A stretch of 54,689 nt of DNA from Candidatus Bathyarchaeota archaeon (lineage in GTDB: Archaea; Thermoproteota; Bathyarchaeia; Bathyarchaeales; Bathycorpusculaceae): positions 1-54,689 of the forward strand of contig CAIUPH010000005.1 in NCBI GenBank assembly GCA_903901015.1. The letters run 5' to 3'. This document shows, piece by piece, positions 16,457 through 24,681 of this stretch. A model generated the notes under the pieces. That model had not been told where the DNA came from. It was given only the letters and a program-made list of their open reading frames with translations, and did not search any database. A program made the position numbers and the translations under genes. Within the stretch, counting starts at the first letter, position 1; each line of letters begins with the position of its first letter.

Positions 16457-16722
16457 AGTTTTTCGTTCTCCGGTTGGAATACGTTTTTAAAAACTGGCCC
16501 CAGTAGGTTCTTTACCGTGTCTTCTAGGGCGTCAACTTTGAGCATTACGATGCAGCATACTTCGCTGTCGCGTTGGAAGGCGATGATTGCGAGTTTGTCG
16601 GTGGGTTTGATTTTTGCTTTTTCTCGGAGTTCTTTGGGTAATACGATTTGTCCTTTTGCGTCTACCGATACGACGGCGTCTATTCTGCAGCACTCACTAT
16701 TGGAACAGTCTTTGTTTGTCAT
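16453..16722 (-). CDS. AbrB/SpoVT-type swapped-hairpin protein with N-terminal cysteines
   Basis: The 89-residue protein has a cysteine-containing start (CSNSECC) and then a clear AbrB/MazE-type DNA-binding hairpin (DAVVSVDAKGQIVLPKELREKAKI). A Cys-Cys in the second half (EVCCIVMLKV) and a C-terminal helix (LEDTVKNLLGPVF) follow. This build matches the small AbrB-like proteins found next to arsM, and next to hgcAB where they are called HgcAB-associated proteins. Four cysteines suggest binding of a soft metal or arsenite; this is inference. The stop codon TGA overlaps the arsM start. A short gap to the uspA gene, with A/T-rich promoter-like sequence, lies upstream. Confidence 0.82.
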   Translation of the reverse strand: MTNKDCSNSECCRIDAVVSVDAKGQIVLPKELREKAKIKPTDKLAIIAFQRDSEVCCIVMLKVDALEDTVKNLLGPVFKNVFQPENEKL

Positions 16723-16783
16723 TGTTGTTCCCTTTAAAAGGGAGTATTTGTAAGAATATTTAAGTTTTTCTGAAAAATCAGAA

Positions 16784-17242
16784 TTATCTTACAATTATTA
16801 CAGAGCAGGGCGCCGAATGAACCACCTTCTCACTCACACTACCCATAAACATTTCCCTAACCCTGCCCGAACCCCGATGCCCAACCACCACAACATCAAA
16901 ACCACCCTCCTTAGCCTCAGCCACAATCTCGGACGACGGGTGCCCCTCTCTAAACTTCGGAAAAACCACCACGTCAGGCTTAACGCTTTTGGCATAGGCA
17001 ACTGCTTTATTCAAAGTTTCTTCGTGAAATTTCTGCAAATTCTTAGAAAATGCACCCATGCTAGCCCCGGAAATCATCGTGGGCTCCATTGGAACCGCAC
17101 CCATAGGTGGCGAGTCACTCACATTCAACGCCGTTACGACTGCGCCGTATTTTTCAGCTAAATCGAGACCGAAATCTAAAGCTCTATCTGAATTTTTTGA
17201 GCCATCCACCGCAATCAGTACATTTTTTATCAATCTGAACAC
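16784..17242 (-). CDS. Universal stress protein (UspA family)
   Basis: A single-domain UspA protein of 152 residues: the first strand, NVLIAVDGSKNSDRALDFGL, and the ATP-binding signature near the C-terminus, GHRGSGRVREMFMGSVSEKV (G-x2-G-x9-G-S), ending with the strand PCSVIIVR. This ATP-binding subtype usually forms dimers and modulates stress responses. It is separated by about 60 bases from the AbrB-like gene downstream and may be transcribed alone. The divergent gap to the kelch gene (17243-17382) contains A/T-rich promoter sequence. Confidence 0.93.
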   Translation of the reverse strand: MFRLIKNVLIAVDGSKNSDRALDFGLDLAEKYGAVVTALNVSDSPPMGAVPMEPTMISGASMGAFSKNLQKFHEETLNKAVAYAKSVKPDVVVFPKFREGHPSSEIVAEAKEGGFDVVVVGHRGSGRVREMFMGSVSEKVVHSAPCSVIIVR

Positions 17243-17382
17243 TCTTCCTCGGAAAACATTATTTTCAGGGGCATTAAACTTTTCCTCGCATCTTATTCAG
17301 GGATTTTCCATGAATAATCCTTTAACAATATAAGCTTAAAGCGCTATTATTTTACAACTAAGAGAATTTGCGGGGGTAACTA

Positions 17383-19050
17383 ATGATTAGGCATCGTCAA
17401 ATCTTAATCTTCATGCTTATCGCATTGATGGTTCTTCCAGCAATCAACCTCAACCTGCCGCAGGCAAAAGCAGCAACCGACACGCAATCCGACTGGACCA
17501 CCGTGTCGCCCATGCCTACTGCACGCGGAGGATTAGGCATAGCGGTTGTATCTGGAAAAATCTATGCTATCGGCGGCATAAACGGCAACAACCTCCCAAT
17601 CGGCACCACTGAAGAGTATGACCCCCAAACCAACACATGGTCAAGCATGGCATCTATGCCAACGCCGAGAAGCGGTTTCGCCACAGCTGTTTTCCAAAAC
17701 AAAATCTACGCCATAGGTGGAAACGTCGGCACAGGGTTTGCCAGCAACAATGAGGTGTTTGACCCTGTGACTAACACTTGGGAAACAAAAACATCCATGC
17801 CAACGCCCAGAGGAGATTTATCCGCGAGTGTAGTAGACGATAAAATCTATTTGATTGGTGGAAAAAAATATTCAAGCATGACTCCCTTCTACAATGAAAC
17901 CGCCATAAACGAAGTTTACGACCCAGGCAACGACACTTGGAGTACTGCTGCGTCACTTCCGAATGCTGTTCAAGGTTACAGTTCGGTGATTCTTGACGGC
18001 AAAATCTACATTATAGGAGGCACGAATGAATCCATGTCGCTGCAGAACACCGTTATCAGCGACGCTAACCAGGTGTTTGACCCTAAAGCGGGCAACTGGA
18101 GCTCAGCTGCAAAGTTACCCAGCGTCAACAGTTATGGGGCAGCCGCGGTAACCGAGGGCATTATGGCTCCTGAGCGAATATACTTTATAGGCGGCTACGC
18201 CAATGAGAGCTTCAGCAAGCAAGTTTTAGCTTATAATCCAGGGAACGATTCTTGGAACCCTGAAGAGTCTATGCCTACTGCCAGGTCATATTTGGGGGTG
18301 GCGGTTGTGAACGATGAGCTGTACGCAATCGGCGGTTTTGATGGAACGAATTGGCTTGACGTAAACGAGCAGTACAAGCCAGTTGGGTACGGAACTGTTG
18401 CACCGAGAGTTCAAATTACTTCGCCTGAAGAAAACAAGACTTATGCAGCCGTGACGTTGTCGTTCACGATTAACAGGGCCACACTGTGGATGGGCTACCG
18501 CATAGATAACGGGGCAAACGTCACGATTAAAGCGGAAACCACCCTGTCAGGCCTCACTGAAGGTGCCCATAACGTGATAATCTACGCGAACGACACATCT
18601 GGCAACATGGGTGCTTCGAACACGGTAACTTTCATCATCGACACGCTTCCCCCGGACATCGTCATTACACTTCCGCAAAACCGATCCTACGATGCAAACG
18701 AAATTCAATTAACCTTCACAGTCAACGAAGCAGTATCGTATTTGGCGTATAGTCTGGATGGACAGGGAAACGTAACCATAATTGGAAACATCACGTTACC
18801 AGCCCTCGCCGATGGATCGCACCATTTAACGCTCTACGCAACCGACAAAGTAGGCAACTCCGCACAGAGAACCGTCACATTTGACATAGCGCCTTTCCCC
18901 ATGGTTACGGTAGTAGCTGTTTTGACGGTTGTGATTATTGTTTTGGCTGGGGCTTTCTTGTTTATGAAGCGCGAAAAACCAAGCGACCCCAAACAGGCGA
19001 CACCAAGCCCATCTGACAAGACAGATGAACCCACCCTTACAAAGCCTTAA
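17383..19050 (+). CDS. Kelch-propeller surface protein with two Ig-like domains and membrane anchor
   Basis: A 555-residue exported protein. There is a signal peptide (about 1-31) and then six kelch repeats (about 35-345), each with an IYAIGG-like strand and a NTW turn (KIYAIGGINGN, EEYDPQTNTWSSM). They form a beta-propeller. Two Ig-like modules follow (about 347-425 and 428-505), each with the WMGYRIDNG/LAYSLDGQG and VIIYANDTSGN/LTLYATDKVGN pattern. A membrane helix lies at about 506-527 and a short charged tail follows. The gene at 45263 encodes a relative with one Ig module. The role is probably adhesion or carbohydrate binding at the surface. Confidence 0.82.
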   Translation: MIRHRQILIFMLIALMVLPAINLNLPQAKAATDTQSDWTTVSPMPTARGGLGIAVVSGKIYAIGGINGNNLPIGTTEEYDPQTNTWSSMASMPTPRSGFATAVFQNKIYAIGGNVGTGFASNNEVFDPVTNTWETKTSMPTPRGDLSASVVDDKIYLIGGKKYSSMTPFYNETAINEVYDPGNDTWSTAASLPNAVQGYSSVILDGKIYIIGGTNESMSLQNTVISDANQVFDPKAGNWSSAAKLPSVNSYGAAAVTEGIMAPERIYFIGGYANESFSKQVLAYNPGNDSWNPEESMPTARSYLGVAVVNDELYAIGGFDGTNWLDVNEQYKPVGYGTVAPRVQITSPEENKTYAAVTLSFTINRATLWMGYRIDNGANVTIKAETTLSGLTEGAHNVIIYANDTSGNMGASNTVTFIIDTLPPDIVITLPQNRSYDANEIQLTFTVNEAVSYLAYSLDGQGNVTIIGNITLPALADGSHHLTLYATDKVGNSAQRTVTFDIAPFPMVTVVAVLTVVIIVLAGAFLFMKREKPSDPKQATPSPSDKTDEPTLTKP

Positions 19051-19132
19051 GGTCACATTTGCGTATTTGCAGTTTTATTTTCTTCTCGGGGAAAATTTTA
19101 AGTAAACATTAAACGAAGCATTCACAGGGGTC

Positions 19133-19390
19133 TTGCAGGTGGGCTATGAAATCGATTATGCTGGAGGCGAACAAATCAGCTGTTCATCCATGATAGTGAT
19201 AGCGGACCGAATCTTCTACGTGAAACTTTTTGTTTCGCAGCCACCGCGGTTTTTCTCGGGAGACCAGCAGGGAGTTATCCAGAAAGAAATTTCAAAGGCC
19301 GAGTTTGAACTGTGGATTAACATATTGGCAGACAGTGAAGCCGATGTAGGGGGTATCCAGAAGAAGCTTGGTTTGGGAAAAAAATATTAG
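19133..19390 (+). CDS. Small protein, unknown
   Basis: An 85-residue frame starting at TTG 19133 (or GTG 19139) after an AGGGG ribosome site. The sequence (VGYEIDYAGGEQISCSSMIV, FYVKLFVSQPPRFFSG, KAEFELWINILADSE) mixes beta-strands with a C-terminal helix. No motif is recognised. It lies 82 bases after the kelch gene on the same strand and before the frameshifted small gene at 19516. Codon use is consistent with a real gene. No signal peptide or membrane helix. Confidence 0.55.
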   Translation: MQVGYEIDYAGGEQISCSSMIVIADRIFYVKLFVSQPPRFFSGDQQGVIQKEISKAEFELWINILADSEADVGGIQKKLGLGKKY

Positions 19391-19515
19391 CTGGCATTTA
19401 ACTCCGAAGGATATTTCGTTTCTGAGAATATTTCGGAAGAAAAATAGTTTGGTTTTTGAAACAACGCTTTAAACAAACGTCATGTTGCATTGGTAAAATA
19501 GAAAGGTTGAGAAAT

Positions 19516-19754
19516 TTGCCTGCTCGCGGTTCCAAGAAAAAAATCAACATTACAGAAGACGCGCCCTCGATTAAATGTTCATGTGGATTTGAGATTTTGC
19601 TGGTTCACAATGCACATGTGGTTAACGCAGCCATCGAGAGACACATTGAAAGCCACATGCAAAAAGTGAAAAACCCAAAGATTCTGAAGTTGAAGCCGAA
19701 CGTTTAAGAGAATATGTAATCACGCAGGCATTTGAGGAAGCAAGTAAAGAATAG
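19516..19754 (+). pseudogene. Small cysteine-pair protein with a one-base frameshift
   Basis: From TTG 19516 the frame gives MPARGSKKKINITEDAPSIK, then CSCGFEILLVHNAHVVNAAI and IESHMQKVKNPK. It would then end at KPNV. In the next frame, from about 19680, the text continues DSEVEAERLREYVITQAFEE and ASKE to TAG 19752-19754. Adding one A in the AAA at 19677-19679 joins the two into an 80-residue protein with a natural helical C-terminus. Either the gene is broken or the assembly misses one base. The CSCG pair suggests a small metal or nucleic-acid-binding protein. Confidence 0.6.
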
Positions 19755-19798
19755 TTTTTTTTATTTCCAACATTGCCGTCACTTCAAGATAATTTAGG

Positions 19799-20542
19799 CT
19801 AAACATCCCGCCACCGTGTCTTCTTCACAGCCACATATAGAATAATCGTGCTTACCACCAGCAGAACCACCCAATCAAGGATTAACAAGCTGGTTGAAAT
19901 ATGCAGAAACCCCGTTGCGGAATGCATGATTTCGGCGGCGTAAGTTGTTGGCGAAAGGTAGGCTAGATAGTTGAAGGGTGAAGGAACGTAGGTAATCGGG
20001 TAATACACGGGCGGCAGGGTGGCAAACAAAAGCGAGAGAAGCCTTGAAAACGCGTAGCTCTGCACGACGTCGTTTGAGAAAGTGGAAAGCATAAAGCCGA
20101 TGGCTACTGAAACCGCGAACATCAGTAGAAGAACGGTGGTTAAGATGCCGATTTGGATGAGGGACGGGTGAAGGTAGATTCCTGCAAGCGCAACAAGGAT
20201 AACTAATGCGGGAAGCGAATAGACGATTTCTGCAAGAGCCATCCCGCTCATGTACATACGTGCAGAAGTCGGTGAACTTACAATCATGTCCTGCAGCTTA
20301 AAATCGTTCTTCAAATGCGACAAGTCGGATTGCAGCGCGATGCCGCTTGAGAAGAAAATCATGATTAATCCACCCTCTATTGCTGTCCCAAAGAGAGCAC
20401 CGCCGCTGACAAAAGTGATAACGAGCAAGAGCGAAAGCGGCGAAATCACCGTGCTAATCAGGACCACGGGGTAATTCTTCATCTCATAAATTGCGTTTAC
20501 AAGGACCCCGGCGAGGATTTGGCTCAGTCTACTGCGCCTCAA
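19799..20542 (-). CDS. ABC-2 type transporter permease
   Basis: A 247-residue membrane protein with six hydrophobic helices in the ABC-2 arrangement, including ISTVISPLSLLLVITFVSGG, LPALVILVALAGIYL and the late segment SRLLSLLFATLPPVYYPITY, where the Pro-rich turn before helix 5 is typical of the family. It directly follows the ATPase gene with no intergenic base (20542/20543), so the two are certainly co-transcribed. It probably forms a homodimer with two ATPase subunits and exports a drug, lipid or peptide-like substrate that cannot be specified. Confidence 0.85.
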   Translation of the reverse strand: MRRSRLSQILAGVLVNAIYEMKNYPVVLISTVISPLSLLLVITFVSGGALFGTAIEGGLIMIFFSSGIALQSDLSHLKNDFKLQDMIVSSPTSARMYMSGMALAEIVYSLPALVILVALAGIYLHPSLIQIGILTTVLLLMFAVSVAIGFMLSTFSNDVVQSYAFSRLLSLLFATLPPVYYPITYVPSPFNYLAYLSPTTYAAEIMHSATGFLHISTSLLILDWVVLLVVSTIILYVAVKKTRWRDV

Positions 20543-21445
20543 CTATTCATCCCTCGCTTTTTCCCCGACGAGACGGAAGAAAATATCGTCGAGCGTAACT
20601 GGGGCAATGGAGAATTTTACGTTTTGCTCAGACAATAACCGTGCTAAACGGAAGGCTTCAGCTTCGTTTGTCATTATCTGCGTGTATCCCGTGGCGCCAA
20701 CGGTTACTTCGCCTTCCACCAACGTTGGCGTTTGCACGTTGGGCGGCAGTTTAAGGCTGTACTGATACTGAGAGCTTAATCGAAGGTCTGCGAGCGAACC
20801 AATTGAAACCAGTTTTCCTTCTTTGAGGATGCCAATTTGGTCGGCAAGCTGCTCCGCCTCATCAAGGTAATGGGTTGTTAAGAAGATAAAACGGGTTTTC
20901 CCAAGTTCCCGAAGAATAGCCCAGAGTTCACGCCGTGAAATCGGGTCTAAACCAGTGGTGGGTTCGTCGAGAAAGATGATTTCGGCTTCCGACGCAGTTG
21001 CCGTGGCGATGAGGACTTTTCTTTTTGTGCCGCCTGAAAGACGACTGTTTAGTGTGTTGGCGTATTGTTCCATGTTGAGTTTTTTAAGTGATTCTGCGGC
21101 AAGCTGGTTTGCTTGTTTGTAGGGGTAGCCGCGCCAGAGAAGATACGACATTACGGTCTGCTTGGGCGTCATCCATCTTATGGGTCTGGCTTCCTGTGGA
21201 ACGACCGCGATTTTTTCCCGAAGTTTATCTGTCTGCTTGAGTATGTCAAAACCGTTTATGCTTGCGGACCCCGATGTCTGTTCAAGCTCGGTTGCGAGAA
21301 TCCGAATCAACGTGGTTTTTCCCGCGCCGTTCCTGCCGATTAACCCAAAAATGCCCTTAGTCTCCACTGAGAAGCTCACGTTATCCAGTGCTTTTCTGTG
21401 GTCTTGGTAAACCTTCGTTAGCCCGCTGCATTCAAGTTTGCTCAT
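20543..21445 (-). CDS. ABC transporter ATP-binding protein
   Basis: The 300-residue ATPase has all expected motifs: Walker A GRNGAGKTT (37-45), the Q-loop region in VVPQEARPIRWMT, the signature LSGGTKRK, Walker B AEIIFLDEP and the H-loop LTTHYLDEAEQL. The C-terminal 80 residues form an extra domain seen in DrrA/CcmA-type exporters (VKFSIAPVTLDDIFFRLVGE). ATP hydrolysis drives the permease encoded immediately downstream. The divergent DUF362 gene begins 139 bases upstream, so the promoters are back to back. Confidence 0.94.
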   Translation of the reverse strand: MSKLECSGLTKVYQDHRKALDNVSFSVETKGIFGLIGRNGAGKTTLIRILATELEQTSGSASINGFDILKQTDKLREKIAVVPQEARPIRWMTPKQTVMSYLLWRGYPYKQANQLAAESLKKLNMEQYANTLNSRLSGGTKRKVLIATATASEAEIIFLDEPTTGLDPISRRELWAILRELGKTRFIFLTTHYLDEAEQLADQIGILKEGKLVSIGSLADLRLSSQYQYSLKLPPNVQTPTLVEGEVTVGATGYTQIMTNEAEAFRLARLLSEQNVKFSIAPVTLDDIFFRLVGEKARDE

Positions 21446-21584
21446 AAGTGTATCTGCCCGAAAACTACCCTGCTTGTTTGATTTGACTTACTTTTGCTCA
21501 AGTAAAAATGTTGCGACTCCGAAGTGTGGAACGCTAAAGTTTATACGGATTGCTTTGCGCTAATTTAAAGATGAGGAATGTTGC

Positions 21585-22610
21585 TTGACGGTTCATTTGG
21601 TTCCGTGGAATACCAAGCTTAACTTGTTGGAGGAGGCAAACCGCCTCTATGAAACAGCAAAAACCTTCGATTGCATACAGAAAGGGGATCTTGTAGCGAT
21701 TAAACTGCATGTCGGTGAACTTGGCAATCCCTACTATGTGCAACCAGTTTTCGTACATGACATAATCTGCAGGGTGAAGGAGGCAGGAGGAAAACCGTTC
21801 CTAACTGACTCCAACACCGCGTACCTGGCCCAGCGAAACAACGCCTATGACCACATGAAAACCGCGTTGATGAACGGCTTCAACATGGCACCCTTCATCG
21901 TTGCAGACGGTTTGCGGGGAGAAAACTTTCAACTCACAAAAACAAAGGGCATCCTAAAAGAAATCGAGGTTTCAGGAGCAATCGCCCAAGCCGATGCCAT
22001 GATTGTTGTTTCCCACTGCAAAGGGCATGAACTCACGGGTTTTGGCGGCGCCATAAAGAATCTGGGCATGGGTTGCACTCCAAAAGCGGGAAAGCTCCGC
22101 CAGCACCGAACAGTCGGCATAGAAATCGACACGTCCAAATGCGTTGGCTGCGGCAAATGCAAAGAAGTCTGCGCGTTTCATCTGCCTGACATCATCCAGG
22201 GAAAAGCCCACAATACTTCGTCGCTGTGCATGCGTTGCCCAATGTGCATCGCCTCTTGCCCCATGGAAGCCATCCACTTCGTCGATAAACAGAACCTTTG
22301 TAAAGCGCTGGCTTCGGCTGCTTACGGAGTTCTCTCGACGTTTGAGCACAAAAAAGTGTCTTATGTGAGCTTCGCCAAGGACATCGCGCAGGGCTGCGAC
22401 TGCTTGCCAAACCCAGGAGAAATCGTCATGAAAGACGTGGGTATCTTTGCTTCTGACTCGGCGGTTTCCATCGACGCTGCGTTCCTGCAGTCGGTTGATG
22501 CCAAATTGTTTAACGATGCCTCTGAAGTGGATTGTATGGTTCAGGTGAAAGAAGCGAAAGCGCTGGGAATTGAAGGAGAAGTTAAACCTAAGATAAACGT
22601 TCTAAACTAA
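21585..22610 (+). CDS. DUF362 protein with two 4Fe-4S motifs
   Basis: A 341-residue protein of the DUF362 family. The N-terminal domain has KGDLVAIKLHVGELGN and the GHELTGFGGAIKNLGMG segment. It is followed by two ferredoxin-type cluster motifs, starting at Cys186 (CVGCGKCKEVC) and about 215 (CMRCPMCIASCP), separated by about 30 residues. It is likely an electron-transfer or redox protein in the cytosol; the partner is unknown. TTG 21585 is supported by GAGG eight bases upstream. The end overlaps the convergent DedA gene by four bases. This family is common in anaerobic archaea. Confidence 0.87.
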   Translation: MTVHLVPWNTKLNLLEEANRLYETAKTFDCIQKGDLVAIKLHVGELGNPYYVQPVFVHDIICRVKEAGGKPFLTDSNTAYLAQRNNAYDHMKTALMNGFNMAPFIVADGLRGENFQLTKTKGILKEIEVSGAIAQADAMIVVSHCKGHELTGFGGAIKNLGMGCTPKAGKLRQHRTVGIEIDTSKCVGCGKCKEVCAFHLPDIIQGKAHNTSSLCMRCPMCIASCPMEAIHFVDKQNLCKALASAAYGVLSTFEHKKVSYVSFAKDIAQGCDCLPNPGEIVMKDVGIFASDSAVSIDAAFLQSVDAKLFNDASEVDCMVQVKEAKALGIEGEVKPKINVLN

Positions 22611-23404
22611 TTTTTTCCATCTTTTTGTGCTTGAATCCACATTTTTCTTCTTCTTAATCGCACAACCACGTAAGCGGCTACTGACGCGACCATTGCAGCT
22701 ATTACGGCGATGAGTATGTAATGGGATACGCCTGCAACTTCTGTCCAGTTATTTCCCAAATAATAGCCCACGTAGATTAAAATGCTGTTCCACAGTAGGC
22801 ATCCCACCGCGGTGTAAACCAGAAACTTTGCCAGCGGCATCTTCGCGGCTCCAGCGGGGAAAGATATTAACGTTCTAATTCCAGGAACCATACGTGATAG
22901 AAAAATTGTGATGGAACCGTACTTGCTAAACCATTTTCCCGCGAAGGTCAATTGGTCTACAGAGAATATTGCTCTGCCCAGAACCCTGTGCTTTGTCAGT
23001 GTTTGGATACCCTTTAAGCCTATGTAGTAATCGACAAGCGAACCCACCACGGCAGCGGCGGTTGCTACGGCAACGGTGACAAAAAAGTCAAGTTGACCAA
23101 CCGAAACGAGAAAACCAGAAAACGGAAGCACAACCTCGCTGGGAACAGGCAACGAACTGGATTCAAGAAGCATCAAACCAAAAATTCCCGGGTACCCCCA
23201 CGAAGAGACCGCGTTCTTGACGTTTCTGGTGAAGTACATGAGGGCGCTTATGAGCGGTCCGCTCGTTAATGGGGCGCCTTCGATGAGGACATCCTCAGTC
23301 AACTCAAACAATATGTAAACTACGATAACGATTAATATCACTGCTGCGATTATCTGCGGTGCTTTCCTGCGTAATAGGGCAAATCTTGAGTTGGGCGATA
23401 CCAA
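22607..23404 (-). CDS. DedA/VTT-family membrane protein
   Basis: The 265-residue protein belongs to the DedA (SNARE-associated/VTT) superfamily, whose members flip phospholipids or act in ion homeostasis. Key segments are LLESSSLPVPSEVVLPFSGF (the re-entrant loop with its conserved Glu and Pro), the GSLVDYYIGL segment and SRMVPGIRTLISFPAGAAKM (the conserved Arg and second re-entrant loop). N- and C-terminal helices complete the fold. A basic C-terminal tail (RLRRRK) faces the cytosol. The lipid specificity is unknown. Its start at 23404 is about 120 bases from the start of the divergent hydrolase gene. Confidence 0.9.
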   Translation of the reverse strand: MVSPNSRFALLRRKAPQIIAAVILIVIVVYILFELTEDVLIEGAPLTSGPLISALMYFTRNVKNAVSSWGYPGIFGLMLLESSSLPVPSEVVLPFSGFLVSVGQLDFFVTVAVATAAAVVGSLVDYYIGLKGIQTLTKHRVLGRAIFSVDQLTFAGKWFSKYGSITIFLSRMVPGIRTLISFPAGAAKMPLAKFLVYTAVGCLLWNSILIYVGYYLGNNWTEVAGVSHYILIAVIAAMVASVAAYVVVRLRRRKMWIQAQKDGKN

Positions 23405-23476
23405 TAGGCTTCGATTGAACTTTAATGATGAACTTGGATTTATCTTAGCCTATGGACAGGCGCAATTTCTAATCTT

Positions 23477-23484
23477 TTTATATA
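23477..23484 (+). promoter_or_regulatory. TATA box for the metallo-beta-lactamase-fold gene
   Basis: TTTATATA lies about 45 bases upstream of the ATG at 23526. It predicts a leader of about 20 nt containing the AAGGAG ribosome site (23511-23516). Confidence 0.6.
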
Positions 23485-23525
23485 GCCCAATATTAACCTC
23501 TTTTAGAGTCAAGGAGAGTTGTTTG

Positions 23526-24212
23526 ATGGAAATTATCGAGGGCATACACCGAATTGACGAAGCAAGCAGCAATCTGGCACACAGCAACGTTTACCTGGTA
23601 ATCAGCGGAAAAGAATTAGTCGTAGTTGACACTGGAATGAGTGGAAACGCCAAGAAAATCGTTCACTACATCCAAAAAATCGGTCACCAACCATCCGAGG
23701 TCTCAGCGATTGTTTTAACCCATTACCACATGGACCATATGGGCAGTGTGAAAGAACTCAAAGACGTAACCAACGCGAAGGTAGCCGTTCACGTGGATGA
23801 CGCGGATTTTGTTGCGGGAAAAAAACCTTTTCCGAAACCAAAAAACGTCCTCTTGAGGGCAGTATCATCCTTCATCAAGCCTACACCTGTCGATGTTGAT
23901 GTTTTGCTTAACGATGGGGACATAATCGGAGACCTCACAGTCGTAGCTACGCCAGGTCACTCGCCAGGAAGCATTGCCCTGTTTGATGCACAGAGAAGAG
24001 CCTTGTTTACAGGCGACACATTACGCTTCGACGGCACCAAAGTCACGGGGGCTCCAGAACAGTACACTTGGGATTCAGAAAAAGAGAAGCAATCGATCCA
24101 GAAATTATCCGCTCTGGACTTTGACATCATGTTGCCCGGACACGGCGAAATCCTCAAGGCAGATGCTTCAAAAAAAGTCAGAGAATTCGTTGATTCTCAG
24201 AGAAAAACCTGA
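23526..24212 (+). CDS. Metallo-beta-lactamase-fold hydrolase
   Basis: A 228-residue single-domain hydrolase of the MBL fold. The metal-binding motif HYHMDH lies at His66-His71. The expected later ligands are in ATPGHSPGS, FTGDTLRF and LPGHGE. It is close to the glyoxalase II-like or general MBL group, and no substrate can be assigned. The start is ATG 23526, with AAGGAG at 23511-23516; TTG 23523 is an alternative. The frame runs further upstream but lacks a ribosome site there. The stop is TGA, one of several TGA stops in this window. It is followed by a degraded region with a histidine-kinase remnant. Confidence 0.9.
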   Translation: MEIIEGIHRIDEASSNLAHSNVYLVISGKELVVVDTGMSGNAKKIVHYIQKIGHQPSEVSAIVLTHYHMDHMGSVKELKDVTNAKVAVHVDDADFVAGKKPFPKPKNVLLRAVSSFIKPTPVDVDVLLNDGDIIGDLTVVATPGHSPGSIALFDAQRRALFTGDTLRFDGTKVTGAPEQYTWDSEKEKQSIQKLSALDFDIMLPGHGEILKADASKKVREFVDSQRKT

Positions 24213-24378
24213 TTTAAGCACTTCAAACTCCTTATACGATGGGGCTATAGAAAAAAAATTATGGTCACGTCCATCAGGCGCATTTGTGTTTGGCATTTGT
24301 ATTATTGTCCACAACCAGTCTGCAGCCCAAACCTGACCCTGAAACAAAAACACAATTTCCTGTTCAGCCTGCTGGTAG

Positions 24379-24576
24379 ATGATGAGTAAAGGGGCTATTC
24401 ATTATTCATCTACTAAAGAAAAAATCTTCAAGCCTCTCTTCACCACGAAGGCGAACGGGCAGGGTTTCGGTTTGGCGGTCTGCAAACGCCTCATGGAAGC
24501 GCAGAACAGCACCATCACGTTTGTAAGCGAAGAAGGCAAAGGCGCGACATTCACTATAACATTGCCCGCAGCATAG
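24379..24576 (+). pseudogene. Remnant of a sensor histidine kinase ATPase domain
   Basis: The frame encodes the end of an HATPase_c domain: KEKIFKPLFTTKANGQGFGL (F-box and G2 box), AVCKRLMEAQNSTITFVSEE and GKGATFTITLP. The N-box, the G1 box and the whole sensor and phospho-acceptor parts are missing; stops lie just upstream. A 65-residue fragment cannot bind ATP properly. It is therefore most likely the 3' end of a kinase gene whose front was deleted. The 166 bases before it (24213-24378) show no gene. Confidence 0.75.
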
Positions 24577-24681
24577 TAAGCTCACCGAAAAAAGCATATA
24601 TGACAAAACAGGGTTTCTTTGGGTAACAGGCACTGGTGAAGTATTACGGCGGCATCTAACTCGTCTGAAAACAATGGCGAA

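Noticed and set aside
24213-24378. Front part of the histidine kinase upstream of its tail
   Set aside because: No N-box, H-box or sensor-like sequence was found in any frame of this stretch.
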